Below are positions 26,827 through 36,191 of a stretch of DNA of 64,000 nt, one piece after another. The DNA lies in the NCBI GenBank assembly GCA_047975265.1, contig JBKEDE010000013.1, forward strand, positions 1-64,000. Reading direction: 5' to 3'. The position numbers were made by a program, and so were the translations under genes. Position 1 is the first letter of the stretch. Each line of letters opens with the position of its first letter. This stretch comes from UJ101 sp047975265 (GTDB taxonomy: Bacteria > Bacteroidota > Bacteroidia > Flavobacteriales > UJ101). Below the pieces are notes generated by a model. That model made no database searches. It worked only from the letters and a program-made list of their open reading frames with translations, and was not told the origin of the DNA.

Positions 26827-27429
26827 ATGGCATTATCACATAATATCAAAGACCAAGTCTTAGTCCAAGATTATATAAATGGAGATGAGAAGGCTTTGCA
26901 AAAGCTTCTCACAAGGCATAAGTCGGCTATTTATAATTTTATTTATTCCAAAATACATAACCGGGAATTAGCAGAAGATATTTTTCAGGATACCTTTATA
27001 AAAGTAATTCACAATCTTAAATTAAAGAAGTATAATGAAAAAGGGAAGTTTCTTCCTTGGGTCATGCGAATTGCCCATAATTTGGTTATTGATTATTTTA
27101 GAAAAAACAACCGATTCAGAAAAGTCGAATTTAAAAATTCCGAAGATGATGATTTTGATATTTTTAAAATATTAGACAATCGGGAAGACAGTATAGAAAC
27201 GATTATTATAAAAGACCAAATTTTAAACGATCTAAACAATATTTTGGTTTACTTACCTGAAGATCAACAAGAAATAATCCGCTTGCGTTTTTATATGGGA
27301 TTAAGTTTTAAAGAGATATCAGAAGATACTAATGTGAGCATCAACACCGCTCTGGGACGTATGCGGTATGCTCTGATTAATTTGAGAAAAATAATTAACG
27401 AAAAAAACATCACTCTTTTAGAAAGTTAA
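26827..27429 (+). CDS. RNA polymerase sigma factor, ECF family
   Basis: A 200-residue protein with sigma-70 region 2 (about 27-95, including RELAEDIFQDTFIKV and GKFLPWVMRIAHNLVIDYFR) and region 4 (about 140-195, with the helix-turn-helix LSFKEISEDTNVSINTALGR). An acidic linker (EDDDFDIFK) joins them. It should direct core polymerase to a specific promoter set. No anti-sigma factor of the FecR kind sits beside it. The only close downstream partner is the tiny gene at 27492. A TACTTTTG box at 26728-26735 may be its promoter, leaving a leader of about 85 bases. Confidence 0.92.
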   Translation: MALSHNIKDQVLVQDYINGDEKALQKLLTRHKSAIYNFIYSKIHNRELAEDIFQDTFIKVIHNLKLKKYNEKGKFLPWVMRIAHNLVIDYFRKNNRFRKVEFKNSEDDDFDIFKILDNREDSIETIIIKDQILNDLNNILVYLPEDQQEIIRLRFYMGLSFKEISEDTNVSINTALGRMRYALINLRKIINEKNITLLES

Positions 27430-27491
27430 AACAATATTTTTTTATTTGCCTGCGTTATCAAATTAATGATTAAGCTCTAAAACAACAACGT

Positions 27492-27638
27492 ATGGACAAA
27501 TTTTATACTAAAAAAGAATATTCATTAAAAAAATTAAAACCTAAAAAATCAACCGTAGAATTTATTTTGAATTATTCAAAAGCCATTGATACCGTTAATA
27601 TAAAAAATTCGGAATTGGCTCTTGTAATGAAAAATTAA
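27492..27638 (+). CDS. 48-residue hypothetical protein downstream of the ECF sigma gene
   Basis: ATG 27492 to TAA 27636-27638 encodes 48 residues: a very basic N-terminus (MDKFYTKKEYSLKKLKPKK) followed by STVEFILNYSKAIDTVNI, an amphipathic helix-like segment. No signal peptide or membrane helix is visible. From memory, flavobacterial genomes often carry a similar small basic protein with a FILNYSKAL-like core behind this kind of sigma factor, which supports a real gene. It might modulate the sigma factor, but that is inference. Confidence 0.6.
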   Translation: MDKFYTKKEYSLKKLKPKKSTVEFILNYSKAIDTVNIKNSELALVMKN

Positions 27639-27662
27639 ATTGCATTGTATATTTTACGGATT

Positions 27663-28241
27663 ATGCGAATTTCACGATTCTACAATTCAATTGCTCCGTT
27701 TTATTCTATTATCGATTTTTTTCTAAAACCTCAAAAAAAGATTTTAGTTCAAGAGATAAATGCACTTTCTAAAGGAAATCTTTTAGAAATCGGAGCAGGT
27801 TCTGCACACTTGAATCACTATGAAAATCATTACATAACAGTGATTGACGTATCGTATAAAATGCTTGAAAAAGCAAAACAGCAGAACAATGTTCATTCTT
27901 TTTATTTAATGAATGGTGAATGCACTTCTTTTCCTGATAATCACTTTGATTATATTGTTATGAGCCATATTTTATCCGTAACTTGTCATCCTCACCAAAT
28001 GCTTTTAGAAGCATATCGTCTGTTAAAACCCCATGGAAAACTTTTTGTATTAAATCATTTTACTCCTCAAAACGCTTTATATTACATCGATTACGGATTT
28101 CATTTCATTTCAAATCTTTTTCATTTTAAATCTTTCTTCAAAATTGATACTTTAGCTGTTTTAAATTTGTTTAAGAAAGAAAAAGAAATTTCACTGGGAA
28201 CGTTAAATTATTATAAACTCATTATCTTTAAAAAAGAATGA
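27663..28241 (+). CDS. Class I SAM-dependent methyltransferase
   Basis: Starting at the ATG at 27663 (an upstream TTG adds 6 residues) the protein has 192 residues. SAM motif I is LLEIGAGSAHL, followed by the acidic VIDVSYKMLEKA strand end and the post-motif FDYIVMSHILSV, a typical Methyltransf_11 pattern. The N-terminus (RFYNSIAPFYSIIDFFLK) resembles UbiE/PmtA-like enzymes, so a lipid or quinone substrate is possible but not shown. The stop overlaps the start of the next gene (ATGA), so the two are coupled. Confidence 0.82.
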   Translation: MRISRFYNSIAPFYSIIDFFLKPQKKILVQEINALSKGNLLEIGAGSAHLNHYENHYITVIDVSYKMLEKAKQQNNVHSFYLMNGECTSFPDNHFDYIVMSHILSVTCHPHQMLLEAYRLLKPHGKLFVLNHFTPQNALYYIDYGFHFISNLFHFKSFFKIDTLAVLNLFKKEKEISLGTLNYYKLIIFKKE

Positions 28242-28723
28242 AAAAATATCATTTTTATATTATTTTTCCTTTATTTATAAGCCTTGTAATATACACTTTT
28301 TTTCGTTCAGAAAATATTATTATCAATCAAATTATTCATGATTTTTACCCAAAATCCCATCAATTTTCGTTCAACTTTTCTGATTTTTTAATTTACAACC
28401 TCCCGCAAGGGCTTTGGGTTTTTAGCACTACTTTAATTTCAAAAAATTTATATGTCAAAAAATTTAATTTGGCTTTTTCTCCTTTAATTTTTAGTTTTTA
28501 TATTGAAATCATTCAGTATTTTCACTTTACCAACGGAACTTTTGATTATTGGGATTTAATTACCGCTCTTTTCGGTTTTTTAATTGCTTATTCAGTTGAT
28601 TGTCCTTACAAAAAAGAACAACTTTTAAATAACTTTAATTTTAGAACCATTTTATTCAGCTTTAGTTACTTTATTGTTATTTTATCGGTTTATAATGCCA
28701 ATCATCATTTTTTAAATATTTAA
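28238..28723 (+). CDS. VanZ-like membrane protein
   Basis: A 161-residue protein with about four hydrophobic segments (5-22, 52-68, 78-95, 135-152). The third region, FSFYIEIIQYF followed by GTFDYWDLITALFGFLIAY, matches the VanZ-like pattern of EIxQ and a later D-x-x-x-N/A-x-x-G. Function of such proteins is mostly unknown. It is coupled to the methyltransferase by a 4-base overlap. Its last 47 bases overlap the 3' end of queG on the opposite strand. Confidence 0.7.
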   Translation: MKKYHFYIIFPLFISLVIYTFFRSENIIINQIIHDFYPKSHQFSFNFSDFLIYNLPQGLWVFSTTLISKNLYVKKFNLAFSPLIFSFYIEIIQYFHFTNGTFDYWDLITALFGFLIAYSVDCPYKKEQLLNNFNFRTILFSFSYFIVILSVYNANHHFLNI

Positions 28724-29621
28724 TATTTCGTTGCAAACCTTTAAACTTGGTTCGCTTTACAGCTGATTTTCTAAACAAAGTCTGAAAGACTTCTTCTGTA
28801 ATTTCTTCCCACTCTTTTTTTTCATAATTCAACAAGTCTTCATGAGGTAAGAATTTTTCTTCATAATGAGGTGATGAAAAACGATTCCACGGACATACAT
28901 CCTGACAAATATCACATCCAAATATCCAATCTTCAAATGAATACCCTTTAGGAATTTCATCCTTTAACTCAATGGTGAAATAGGATATACATTGGCTTCC
29001 ATCAACCATATAGGGTTCTATGATGGCATCAGTCGGGCAGGCATCCATACATTTTGTACATGTACCGCAATGGTCAGTTGTAACCGTATCATATTCTAAG
29101 TCTAAATCAATCATTAATTCTGCCAAAAAGAAAAAAGAACCTGTTTTTTTTGAAATTAAATTTCCGTTTTTACCTCGCCATCCCAAACCACTTTTAAAAG
29201 CCCATGCTTTTTCTAACACAGGAGCAGAATCCACAAAAGCCTGCCCTTGAACTTCGCCTATTTCTTCTTGAATAAACTGCAACAATTCCCATACTTTTTT
29301 TTTCACTACATAATGGTAATCCTGTCCGTAAGCATATTTGGCAATTTTGTACGTATTATTTTTTTGAATATTTTGAGGGTAATAACCGTATAACAATGAA
29401 ATAACCGATTTTGAGCCCTCCACCAGTTTGGTTGGATCTAAGCGTTTGTCAAAATAATTTTGCATATAGCTCATTTTTCCAAACCGATTTTCTTTTAACC
29501 ATTTTTCTAATCTTGGGGCTTCTTCTTCCAGAAATCCGGCTTTTGAAATACCACAATTCAAAAATCCAAGCGATAAGGCTTTTTGTTTAATTAATTGCGT
29601 ATGTTTCCGGTGAAAATTCAT
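28677..29621 (-). CDS. queG: Epoxyqueuosine reductase
   Basis: A 314-residue protein carrying two [4Fe-4S] ferredoxin-type clusters: CGTCTKCMDACP near residue 185 and GCDICQDVCPWNRF near 235. The N-terminal cobalamin-binding DUF1730 region shows the family phrases RYAYGQDYHYV (here KYAYGQDYHYVVKKK) and GWRGKNGNLI. QueG uses cobalamin and electrons to reduce epoxyqueuosine to queuosine in tRNA. Length is somewhat below E. coli QueG (379 aa), which has a C-terminal HEAT extension. Its 3' end overlaps the convergent VanZ-like gene by 47 bases. Confidence 0.95.
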   Translation of the reverse strand: MNFHRKHTQLIKQKALSLGFLNCGISKAGFLEEEAPRLEKWLKENRFGKMSYMQNYFDKRLDPTKLVEGSKSVISLLYGYYPQNIQKNNTYKIAKYAYGQDYHYVVKKKVWELLQFIQEEIGEVQGQAFVDSAPVLEKAWAFKSGLGWRGKNGNLISKKTGSFFFLAELMIDLDLEYDTVTTDHCGTCTKCMDACPTDAIIEPYMVDGSQCISYFTIELKDEIPKGYSFEDWIFGCDICQDVCPWNRFSSPHYEEKFLPHEDLLNYEKKEWEEITEEVFQTLFRKSAVKRTKFKGLQRNIKYLKNDDWHYKPIK

Positions 29622-29682
29622 TCCTGCAAAAATACATTTATTATTTTTTTATCTTGCGGGCAAATTGTAATCTTTTATATGG

Positions 29683-29982
29683 ATGAAAAAAAATTACAAA
29701 AAAGGATCTCAATGTCTTAATTGTAATCACGTTATTTCTAAAAATCATTATTATTGTCCTCATTGTGGGCAAAAAAATAATTTAGATCGCTATACGGTTT
29801 ATAACCTTATTCACGATTTTTTTCATGATTTTGTTTCGTACGATTCTAAATTAAGAACTTCTGTAAGAGGGCTTATCAAACAGCCTGGAAATGTGGTTAA
29901 AAATTTTGTTATGGGAAAACGTGTTCGGTATGTAAACCCTTTTCGACTGTATTTTATTCTTTCGGTTATTTTAATTCTTTAA
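29683..29982 (+). pseudogene. DUF3667 protein, C-terminally truncated
   Basis: A 99-residue frame with an N-terminal zinc ribbon (CLNC near residue 11 and CPHC near 26) followed by the DUF3667 core: LIHDFFHDFVSYDSKLRTSVRGLIKQPGNVV and GKRVRYVNPFRLYF. Family members usually run beyond 200 residues and carry several membrane helices after this point. Here the protein ends at the start of the first helix (FILSVILIL) with a TAA that shares bases with the alaS stop. It is therefore probably a remnant cut at the alaS 3' end. A short functional form cannot be excluded. Confidence 0.65.
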
Positions 29983-32600
29983 TTTTTAGTTAAATATTTC
30001 TTAGCTTCTCGTAAAGCATTATCAATCCCTTTCATATCTTTACCTCCTGCGGTAGCAAAAAAAGCTTGTCCGCCACCACCGCCTTTAATAAATTGTCCCA
30101 ATTCACGAACGATTTGCCCTGCATCCAACGATTTTGAGGCTACCAGATTTTCTGAAACAAATACAGTTAAAGTTGGTTTTTGGTTTGCTGTTGAACCTAT
30201 TACCATAAATAAATTTTCTACTTCACTTTTTAATTGAAAAGCAATATTTTTTATAGCTCCTGCATCTAAATCTGTCTTTTCAGCTATAAAAGTTATATTT
30301 TCTATCTTTTCGGCTTTGTTGATCCATTCTGTTTTTGCATATTTTGCTTTTTCTTTAACCAATTGTTCTATCTGCTTGCGTAATACCGTATTTTCTTTTT
30401 GAATCGATTCTATAGCCTTAATCGGTTGTTTCGAATTTTTCATCAACTTTAAAACCTTCGAATATTCTACAAAATATTTTTTTAAATGATCGATGGCTTT
30501 CTGCCCTGTAATCGCTTCTATTCTTCGGATTCCTGAAGCAATCGAACTCTCAGATTCAATATGAAACATCATAATATCCGTCGTTGATTTTACATGGCAT
30601 CCTCCGCATAATTCATACGAATCACCAAATTTTATGGTACGAACCACATCATCATATTTTTCTCCAAACAAAGCTATGGCACCCTTTTCAATCGCTACAT
30701 TTACAGGAACGGAGCGATTTTCTTCTAACAAATGTCCGGTTATAACGTTTTTAAACACAATTTCTTCAATTTTTCGGAGCTCTTCCTCTGTTATTTTTGA
30801 ATAATGTGAAAAATCAAACCGCAAACGTTCTTCACTTACATGAGAACCTCTTTGCTCTACATGATCGCCCAGAATCTCTCTTAAAGCCTGATGCAACAAG
30901 TGTGTAGCCGTATGATTTTTTGTGATAGCTTCTCTTCTTTTTTGATTAACAATTGCTTTAAATGAAGCTCTCATATTTTTGGGTAACGATTGTGCTATAT
31001 GAATAATCAAATTATTCTCTTTTTTGGTATCGATTATTTCTATTTTTTCTCCCAGAGCTTCTATATAACCTGTATCACCTACCTGACCTCCACTTTCAGC
31101 ATAAAAAGGAGTGAAATTGAATACTATTTGATAATGAGTTCCTTTTTTGTTAGTAATTTTTCGGTATTTTGTAATTTTTACATCGGCTTCTAAATAATCA
31201 TATCCTATAAACTCTTCTTTTTCATCTTCCAAAATAGTAATCCAATCTCCTGTTTGCGATTCTGAGTCTTTTTTTGCACGATTCTTTTGATATTGCATCT
31301 GTTCTTTAAATCCTTCTTCGTCAATGGTCATTCCAAAATTTTCAGCAACTAACGCAGATAAATCTGTTGGAAAACCAAAAGTATCATACAACTCAAAAAC
31401 TATTTTACCTTCAATAACGGTTTTCTTTTCTTTTTTGTTTAATTCTATTATTTGTAAGATACGATTCAAGCCTTGTTCCAAAGTTCTCAAAAAGGAAATT
31501 TCCTCTTCTTTAATTACATTAATAATCAATTCTTTTTGCTTTATAACTTCGGGAAAAAATTCACCCATTTCTTTTTCTAAAATATCAACTAATTTGAAAA
31601 TAAAAGGTGTTTTTTGGTCTAAAAAACGATAGCCGTATGAAATGGCACGTCTTAAAATGCGGCGAATAACATAGCCTGCTCCGCTATTTGAAGGCAACTG
31701 ACCATCTGCTATGGCAAAAGAAACCGCTCTTAAATGATCTGCTACCACTCGAATAGCGATATCATCTTCTTCTTTTTCACCATATATTTTCCCTGAAATT
31801 TCTTCAATTTTGTTAATAATCGGCATAAAGACATCTGTGTCGTAATTGGATTCTTTTTTTTGTACCGTCATACACAAACGTTCAAACCCCATTCCTGTAT
31901 CGATGTGTTTTTGAGGTAATTTTTCGAGAGAACCATCAGCTTTACGCATAAATTCCATAAAAACCAAATTCCATATTTCGATCACCAAAGGATGGTCTGC
32001 ATTTACTAATTCTTTTCCGGAAATTTTTTGTTTTTCTTCTTCAGAACGTAAATCAACATGAATTTCAGAACAAGGTCCACAAGGTCCGGTTTCGCCCATT
32101 TCCCAAAAATTATCTTTTTTATCAAACTCCAATATTCTATTTTCTGCAATATATTTTTTCCAAATTGCAACAGCATCCGTGTCTTTTGGTAAATTATCTT
32201 CTTTATCTCCCCCAAAAACGGATACATAGATATTATCTATTGGGATTTTATATGTTTCTGTTAAAAGTTCCCAAGCCCAAGCAATTGCTTCTTCTTTAAA
32301 ATAGTCTCCAAAAGACCAATTTCCCAGCATTTCAAACATTGTATGATGGTATGTGTCATGCCCTACTTCGTCTAAATCATTATGCTTTCCGGAAACGCGT
32401 AAACATTTTTGTGTATCAGCTATACGAGAATGTTTGGGTTCTTTATAGCCTAAAAAATAATCTTTAAATTGATTCATCCCTGCATTGGTAAACATCAAGG
32501 TTGGATCATCTTTTAAAACAATGGGAGCTGAAGCTATAATTTCGTGTTGTTTTTGCTGAAAAAAATCAAAAAATACCTGACGAATTTCTCTCGATTTCAT
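29979..32600 (-). CDS. alaS: Alanine-tRNA ligase
   Basis: An 873-residue protein of normal AlaRS length. The class II catalytic core begins at MKSREIRQVFFDFFQQKQH, with FTNAGMNQFKDYF and GCGP-type GETGPCGPCSEIH. The editing domain has the zinc motif HTATHLLHQAL and ELCGGCHVKST. The C-terminal glycine-rich KGGGGGQAFFATAGG segment is present. It charges tRNA-Ala and clears mischarged Ser and Gly. The ATG start matches the conserved N-terminus. Its stop overlaps that of the truncated DUF3667 gene on the other strand (the four bases TTAA). Confidence 0.97.
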   Translation of the reverse strand: MKSREIRQVFFDFFQQKQHEIIASAPIVLKDDPTLMFTNAGMNQFKDYFLGYKEPKHSRIADTQKCLRVSGKHNDLDEVGHDTYHHTMFEMLGNWSFGDYFKEEAIAWAWELLTETYKIPIDNIYVSVFGGDKEDNLPKDTDAVAIWKKYIAENRILEFDKKDNFWEMGETGPCGPCSEIHVDLRSEEEKQKISGKELVNADHPLVIEIWNLVFMEFMRKADGSLEKLPQKHIDTGMGFERLCMTVQKKESNYDTDVFMPIINKIEEISGKIYGEKEEDDIAIRVVADHLRAVSFAIADGQLPSNSGAGYVIRRILRRAISYGYRFLDQKTPFIFKLVDILEKEMGEFFPEVIKQKELIINVIKEEEISFLRTLEQGLNRILQIIELNKKEKKTVIEGKIVFELYDTFGFPTDLSALVAENFGMTIDEEGFKEQMQYQKNRAKKDSESQTGDWITILEDEKEEFIGYDYLEADVKITKYRKITNKKGTHYQIVFNFTPFYAESGGQVGDTGYIEALGEKIEIIDTKKENNLIIHIAQSLPKNMRASFKAIVNQKRREAITKNHTATHLLHQALREILGDHVEQRGSHVSEERLRFDFSHYSKITEEELRKIEEIVFKNVITGHLLEENRSVPVNVAIEKGAIALFGEKYDDVVRTIKFGDSYELCGGCHVKSTTDIMMFHIESESSIASGIRRIEAITGQKAIDHLKKYFVEYSKVLKLMKNSKQPIKAIESIQKENTVLRKQIEQLVKEKAKYAKTEWINKAEKIENITFIAEKTDLDAGAIKNIAFQLKSEVENLFMVIGSTANQKPTLTVFVSENLVASKSLDAGQIVRELGQFIKGGGGGQAFFATAGGKDMKGIDNALREAKKYLTKN

Positions 32601-32691
32601 ATAATTTTTGCTAAATTTTTCACAAAATTAATAAAATCACGTTCATATAACGTAATTTATTTATAAATTTGCTTTGCTTAAAAATCAAAAT

Positions 32692-33672
32692 ATGTCTAAA
32701 GAAAAGTTTTATTACGACAGTAAAACCGCTACTTATACCAAAATAGAAGAATCATTTCTTAAACGATTTAAAAAAACAGCTGTTGCTCTGTCTGTAATTG
32801 GTTTAGGATTTGCTTCTGCATTTCTTTTTTCCAATAATAGTGATTCCAATCATCTGTCTTTTTCAAATAAGAATTCGTCATCCGAATTAAATAAAATGGC
32901 TAAACAATATGAGGCTTTAAACGAAAAATTAGAAAAAGCTCATACGGTTTTAGAAAATTTACAAGAACGTGATAATCATTTATACCGTACTTATTTTGAG
33001 TTGGATCCTATTTCTGATGAAGTTAGAAAAGGTGGATTTGGAGGTACAGATCGTTATAAAGATTTAAAAAATCTATCAAAAGCTGATTTGGTTATTGAAA
33101 CCAGCAAAAAAGTAGATATATTGAGCAAACAGCTTTTGGTTCAATCACAATCCATCGAAGAAATTGCGAAGCGAGCAAAAGAAAAAGAAAAAATGCTGGC
33201 TAGTATTCCTGCAATACAACCTGTTTCTAAAAACAAACTTAAACGATTGGCTTCAGGATACGGAATGCGTCGTCATCCTATTTTAAAAATTGGCAAAATG
33301 CATTGGGGGCTTGATTTTAGTGCTGATACAGGTACACCTATTTATGCAACTGGAGATGCCGTCGTGAAAAGTGCAGGAAGAATGGGAGGATACGGAAACG
33401 TAGTTGTTTTAGATCATGGTTACAGCTATGAAACTTATTATGCCCATATGAGCAGATTTGGAAAATATAAAGCAGGACAAAAAGTAAAAAGAGGCGATAT
33501 TATAGGTTATGTAGGAAGTACCGGTTTGTCTTCCGGACCGCACTTACATTATGAAGTACACAAAAATGGCGAAAAAATAGATCCTATTTCATTTTTCTAC
33601 AAAAGTGTTAGCCCGGACGAATATAAAAAACTGCACGATCAAGCACAAGAAGCCGGACAGTCAATGGATTGA
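32692..33672 (+). CDS. Membrane-anchored M23 family peptidase with coiled coil
   Basis: From the ATG at 32692 (an upstream TTG at 32674 follows directly on a TAAATTTG -7 box and is unlikely) the protein has 326 residues. A transmembrane anchor lies at about 32-50, then a coiled-coil region (about 68-190, QYEALNEKLEKAHTVLENL), then an M23 domain with HWGLD (His and Asp zinc ligands) and GPHLHYEVHKNG. Such proteins act on peptidoglycan cross-links or activate amidases during division. Conserved flavobacterial genes place it beside alaS and a MerR regulator. The M23 motifs appear intact, so it is probably an active endopeptidase. Confidence 0.9.
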   Translation: MSKEKFYYDSKTATYTKIEESFLKRFKKTAVALSVIGLGFASAFLFSNNSDSNHLSFSNKNSSSELNKMAKQYEALNEKLEKAHTVLENLQERDNHLYRTYFELDPISDEVRKGGFGGTDRYKDLKNLSKADLVIETSKKVDILSKQLLVQSQSIEEIAKRAKEKEKMLASIPAIQPVSKNKLKRLASGYGMRRHPILKIGKMHWGLDFSADTGTPIYATGDAVVKSAGRMGGYGNVVVLDHGYSYETYYAHMSRFGKYKAGQKVKRGDIIGYVGSTGLSSGPHLHYEVHKNGEKIDPISFFYKSVSPDEYKKLHDQAQEAGQSMD

Positions 33673-33677
33673 TCTAT

Positions 33678-34022
33678 ATGCATATAGAATTACCTGAAAA
33701 ATTATATTATACAATAGGAGAAGTAGCTCAAGCTTTTAAGGTGAATACTTCTCTTATTCGTTTTTGGGAAAAAGAGTTTGACATTATCAAACCAAAAAAA
33801 AACAAAAAAGGAAACCGCCTTTTTACTCCAAATGATATTACGCATTTTAAATTAATTTATTACTTGGTCAAAGAAAAAGGGTACACACTAGACGGTGCTA
33901 AAACCGCTTTAAAAGCGGAACCCGAAAAAACTCATACACAGTTTGAAGTAGTCTCCAGATTAGAAAAAATTCGTGCAGAACTTTTAAAAATTAAGCATGA
34001 ATTGGATTTAGATGATGATTAA
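33678..34022 (+). CDS. MerR family transcriptional regulator
   Basis: From the ATG at 33678 (a TTG at 33669 overlaps the preceding gene) the protein has 114 residues. The MerR-type winged helix spans about 8-75: YYTIGEVAQAFKVNTSLIRFWEKEF, then PKKNKKGNRLFTPNDI, and KGYTLDGAKTAL. A short C-terminal helix (SRLEKIRAELLKIKHEL) probably dimerises. No Cys-rich effector site is visible, so it is not a metal sensor of the classical type. It follows the M23 gene by 5 bases and may share its transcript. Confidence 0.88.
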   Translation: MHIELPEKLYYTIGEVAQAFKVNTSLIRFWEKEFDIIKPKKNKKGNRLFTPNDITHFKLIYYLVKEKGYTLDGAKTALKAEPEKTHTQFEVVSRLEKIRAELLKIKHELDLDDD

Positions 34023-34034
34023 TTTAAACTATAA

Positions 34035-34070
34035 AAAAATCCTTCTGAGTTTTTTATCAAAAGGATTTTT
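34035..34070. terminator. Terminator between the MerR gene and gapA
   Basis: Arms AAAAATCCTT (34035-34044) and AAGGATTTTT (34061-34070) enclose a 16-base loop, with A/T runs on both sides. It lies between two convergent genes and could act in both directions. Confidence 0.7.
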
Positions 34071-34086
34071 GATTTAGAATCTCTTC

Positions 34087-35103
34087 TTAAATTAAACTTG
34101 AAAAATGCTTAGTTAAGCGAATCAATTGAGCTACATAAGACATTTCATTATCATACCACGTTATAATCTTCACCAATTGCTTACCCTCTTGCTCCATTAC
34201 TTTTGTTGATAACCCGTCAAACAATGAACCGTACGTAATTCCTACAATGTCTGAAGAAACTATTGGATCTTCTGTGTAACCTAATGTATCTTTCAAATCA
34301 TTTTCCGAAGCTAACTTAATAGCATTGTTTATTTCTTCAGCTGTAACCTTTTGATCTAACTCAACCACCAAATCAACTAAAGAGCCTGTAGGAATCGGAA
34401 CACGCATGGCTCCTCCATCTAACTTTCCTTTTAATTCAGGCAATACTAATCCTACTGCTACAGCAGCTCCTGTTGAGGTTGGAACAATATTTTCTGCAGC
34501 AGCACGTCCTCTTCGCAAATCAGAATGGGGTCCGTCTAACGTATTTTGATCATTGGTATAACCATGAATAGTCGTCATTAACCCTTTTTTGATTCCAAAA
34601 GTATCGTTCAACACTTTTGCTACAGGTGCTAAACAGTTTGTTGTACACGAAGCTCCTGATAGAACTGTTTCTAACCCATCTAAAATAGTATGATTCACGT
34701 TGTAAACAACCGTTTTCATATCTCCTTTTGCCGGTGCTGAAATAATTACTTTTCTGGCACCTGCTTTAATATGTTTTTCTGCTAATTCTTTGGTTCGGAA
34801 AAAGCCTGTGCATTCTAAAACGACATCTACTTTTAAATCTTTCCAAGGCAGATTTTCCGGATCTCTTTCAGAATAAATAGTCGTTGCATTTCCATCCACT
34901 ATCAACCGATTTTCTTTTATTTCTAAAGAATCTGTCTTAAAACGCCCCTGTGTGGTATCGTATTTTAATAAATGACCTAATGTTTTGGCGTCTGTCAAAT
35001 CATTAATGGCTACAACTTCAAATTCCGGACTGTCTTCAATTAAACGAAAAGCTAAGCGTCCAATTCTACCAAACCCGTTAATGGCAACTCTTACTTTATT
35101 CAT
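34087..35103 (-). CDS. gapA: Glyceraldehyde-3-phosphate dehydrogenase, type I
   Basis: A 338-residue protein. The NAD-binding N-terminus is NGFGRIGRLAFRL and the catalytic Cys lies in SGASCTTNCLAPVAKVL. The later HGYTNDQ, RRGRAAAENIVPTSTGAA and WYDNEMSYV motifs are intact. It oxidises glyceraldehyde-3-phosphate to 1,3-bisphosphoglycerate in glycolysis. It lies 35 bases downstream of pfkA on the same strand, so the two glycolytic genes form an operon. The divergent Nudix-HTH regulator may control them. Confidence 0.97.
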   Translation of the reverse strand: MNKVRVAINGFGRIGRLAFRLIEDSPEFEVVAINDLTDAKTLGHLLKYDTTQGRFKTDSLEIKENRLIVDGNATTIYSERDPENLPWKDLKVDVVLECTGFFRTKELAEKHIKAGARKVIISAPAKGDMKTVVYNVNHTILDGLETVLSGASCTTNCLAPVAKVLNDTFGIKKGLMTTIHGYTNDQNTLDGPHSDLRRGRAAAENIVPTSTGAAVAVGLVLPELKGKLDGGAMRVPIPTGSLVDLVVELDQKVTAEEINNAIKLASENDLKDTLGYTEDPIVSSDIVGITYGSLFDGLSTKVMEQEGKQLVKIITWYDNEMSYVAQLIRLTKHFSSLI

Positions 35104-35138
35104 TGTACTATTTTTTAATATGTTAAAATTTATTTTTT

Positions 35139-36125
35139 TTAAATAGCTAACATTTCAGCTACTTTAATCAAATTCTTATTGATTTCATTGTGTTTTTTTA
35201 TTGCTTCTTCAAAAGACGTGTAAACCACTTTATTACTTCTAATTCCTGCCATAATATTGGTTTTTCCGTCCCTTAAAGCCTCTATGGATGCAACACCCAA
35301 ACGAGAGGATAATACACGGTCTGCACATGATGGATCTCCTCCTCTCTGAATATGTCCCAAAACCGCAACACGAATATCATATTTAGGATATTTCATCTTA
35401 ACAAATTTAGCCAAATCATAAACTCTTCCTAATTCTTCACCCTCTGCTACGACAATAATGTTTGATTTTTTTCCTACTTTTTCTGCTTTTTTAACCGTTT
35501 TTAATAAATCGTCTATACTATCTTTTTGCTCAGGAATTAAAATATCAGAGGCACCGGAAGCAATTCCTGTACTTAAAGCAATAAATCCTGCATCACGACC
35601 CATAACTTCTACAAAAAACATCCTGTTATGAGATTGTGCCGTATCACGAATTTTATCAATAGCCGAAACGACCGTATTTAAGGCGGTATCGTATCCTATG
35701 GTAAAATCTGTTCCAAAAATATCATTGTCAATCGTTCCCGGAATTCCTACAACCGGCACGCCGTATTCTTCGTAAAATATTTTAGCTCCTGTAAACGATC
35801 CGTCTCCTCCGATTACAACCAAAGCATCCAATCCGTTTGCAACGAAATTGTCATACGCTTTTTTACGTCCTTCTTGAGTTCTAAACTCCTCAGAACGAGC
35901 TGTTTTTAAAATAGTTCCTCCTCGATTGATAATATTCCGTACATCCCGAGGTCCTAAATCTCTAATATCGTTTTCAATCAAGCCACTATATCCCAGTCGA
36001 ATCCCTTTACATTCAATTTTATAATAAGCACACGTTCTTGCCACAGCTCTAATTGCTGCGTTCATACCGGGAGCATCTCCACCGGATGTCATCACGCCTA
36101 TTTTGTTTATTTTCTTTTTTGCCAT
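35139..36125 (-). CDS. pfkA: ATP-dependent 6-phosphofructokinase
   Basis: A 328-residue PfkA of normal length. The ATP site GVMTSGGDAPGMNAA is near the N-terminus, the catalytic loop is GTIDNDIFGTDFTIGYDTA, and the fructose-6-phosphate segment VMGRDAGFIAL is present. It makes fructose-1,6-bisphosphate, the committed step of glycolysis. The GGDGS motif (VIGGDGSFTGA) points to the ATP form rather than the PPi form. It is first in the pfkA-gapA operon and is divergent from the regulator at 36272 across a region containing dyad repeats. Confidence 0.96.
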   Translation of the reverse strand: MAKKKINKIGVMTSGGDAPGMNAAIRAVARTCAYYKIECKGIRLGYSGLIENDIRDLGPRDVRNIINRGGTILKTARSEEFRTQEGRKKAYDNFVANGLDALVVIGGDGSFTGAKIFYEEYGVPVVGIPGTIDNDIFGTDFTIGYDTALNTVVSAIDKIRDTAQSHNRMFFVEVMGRDAGFIALSTGIASGASDILIPEQKDSIDDLLKTVKKAEKVGKKSNIIVVAEGEELGRVYDLAKFVKMKYPKYDIRVAVLGHIQRGGDPSCADRVLSSRLGVASIEALRDGKTNIMAGIRSNKVVYTSFEEAIKKHNEINKNLIKVAEMLAI

Positions 36126-36191
36126 AATTTTTATAAAATTGAAGTGTAAAAATACTCTTTTTTCGTGTCTTTACAAAGTTAGCGTTTTTAA

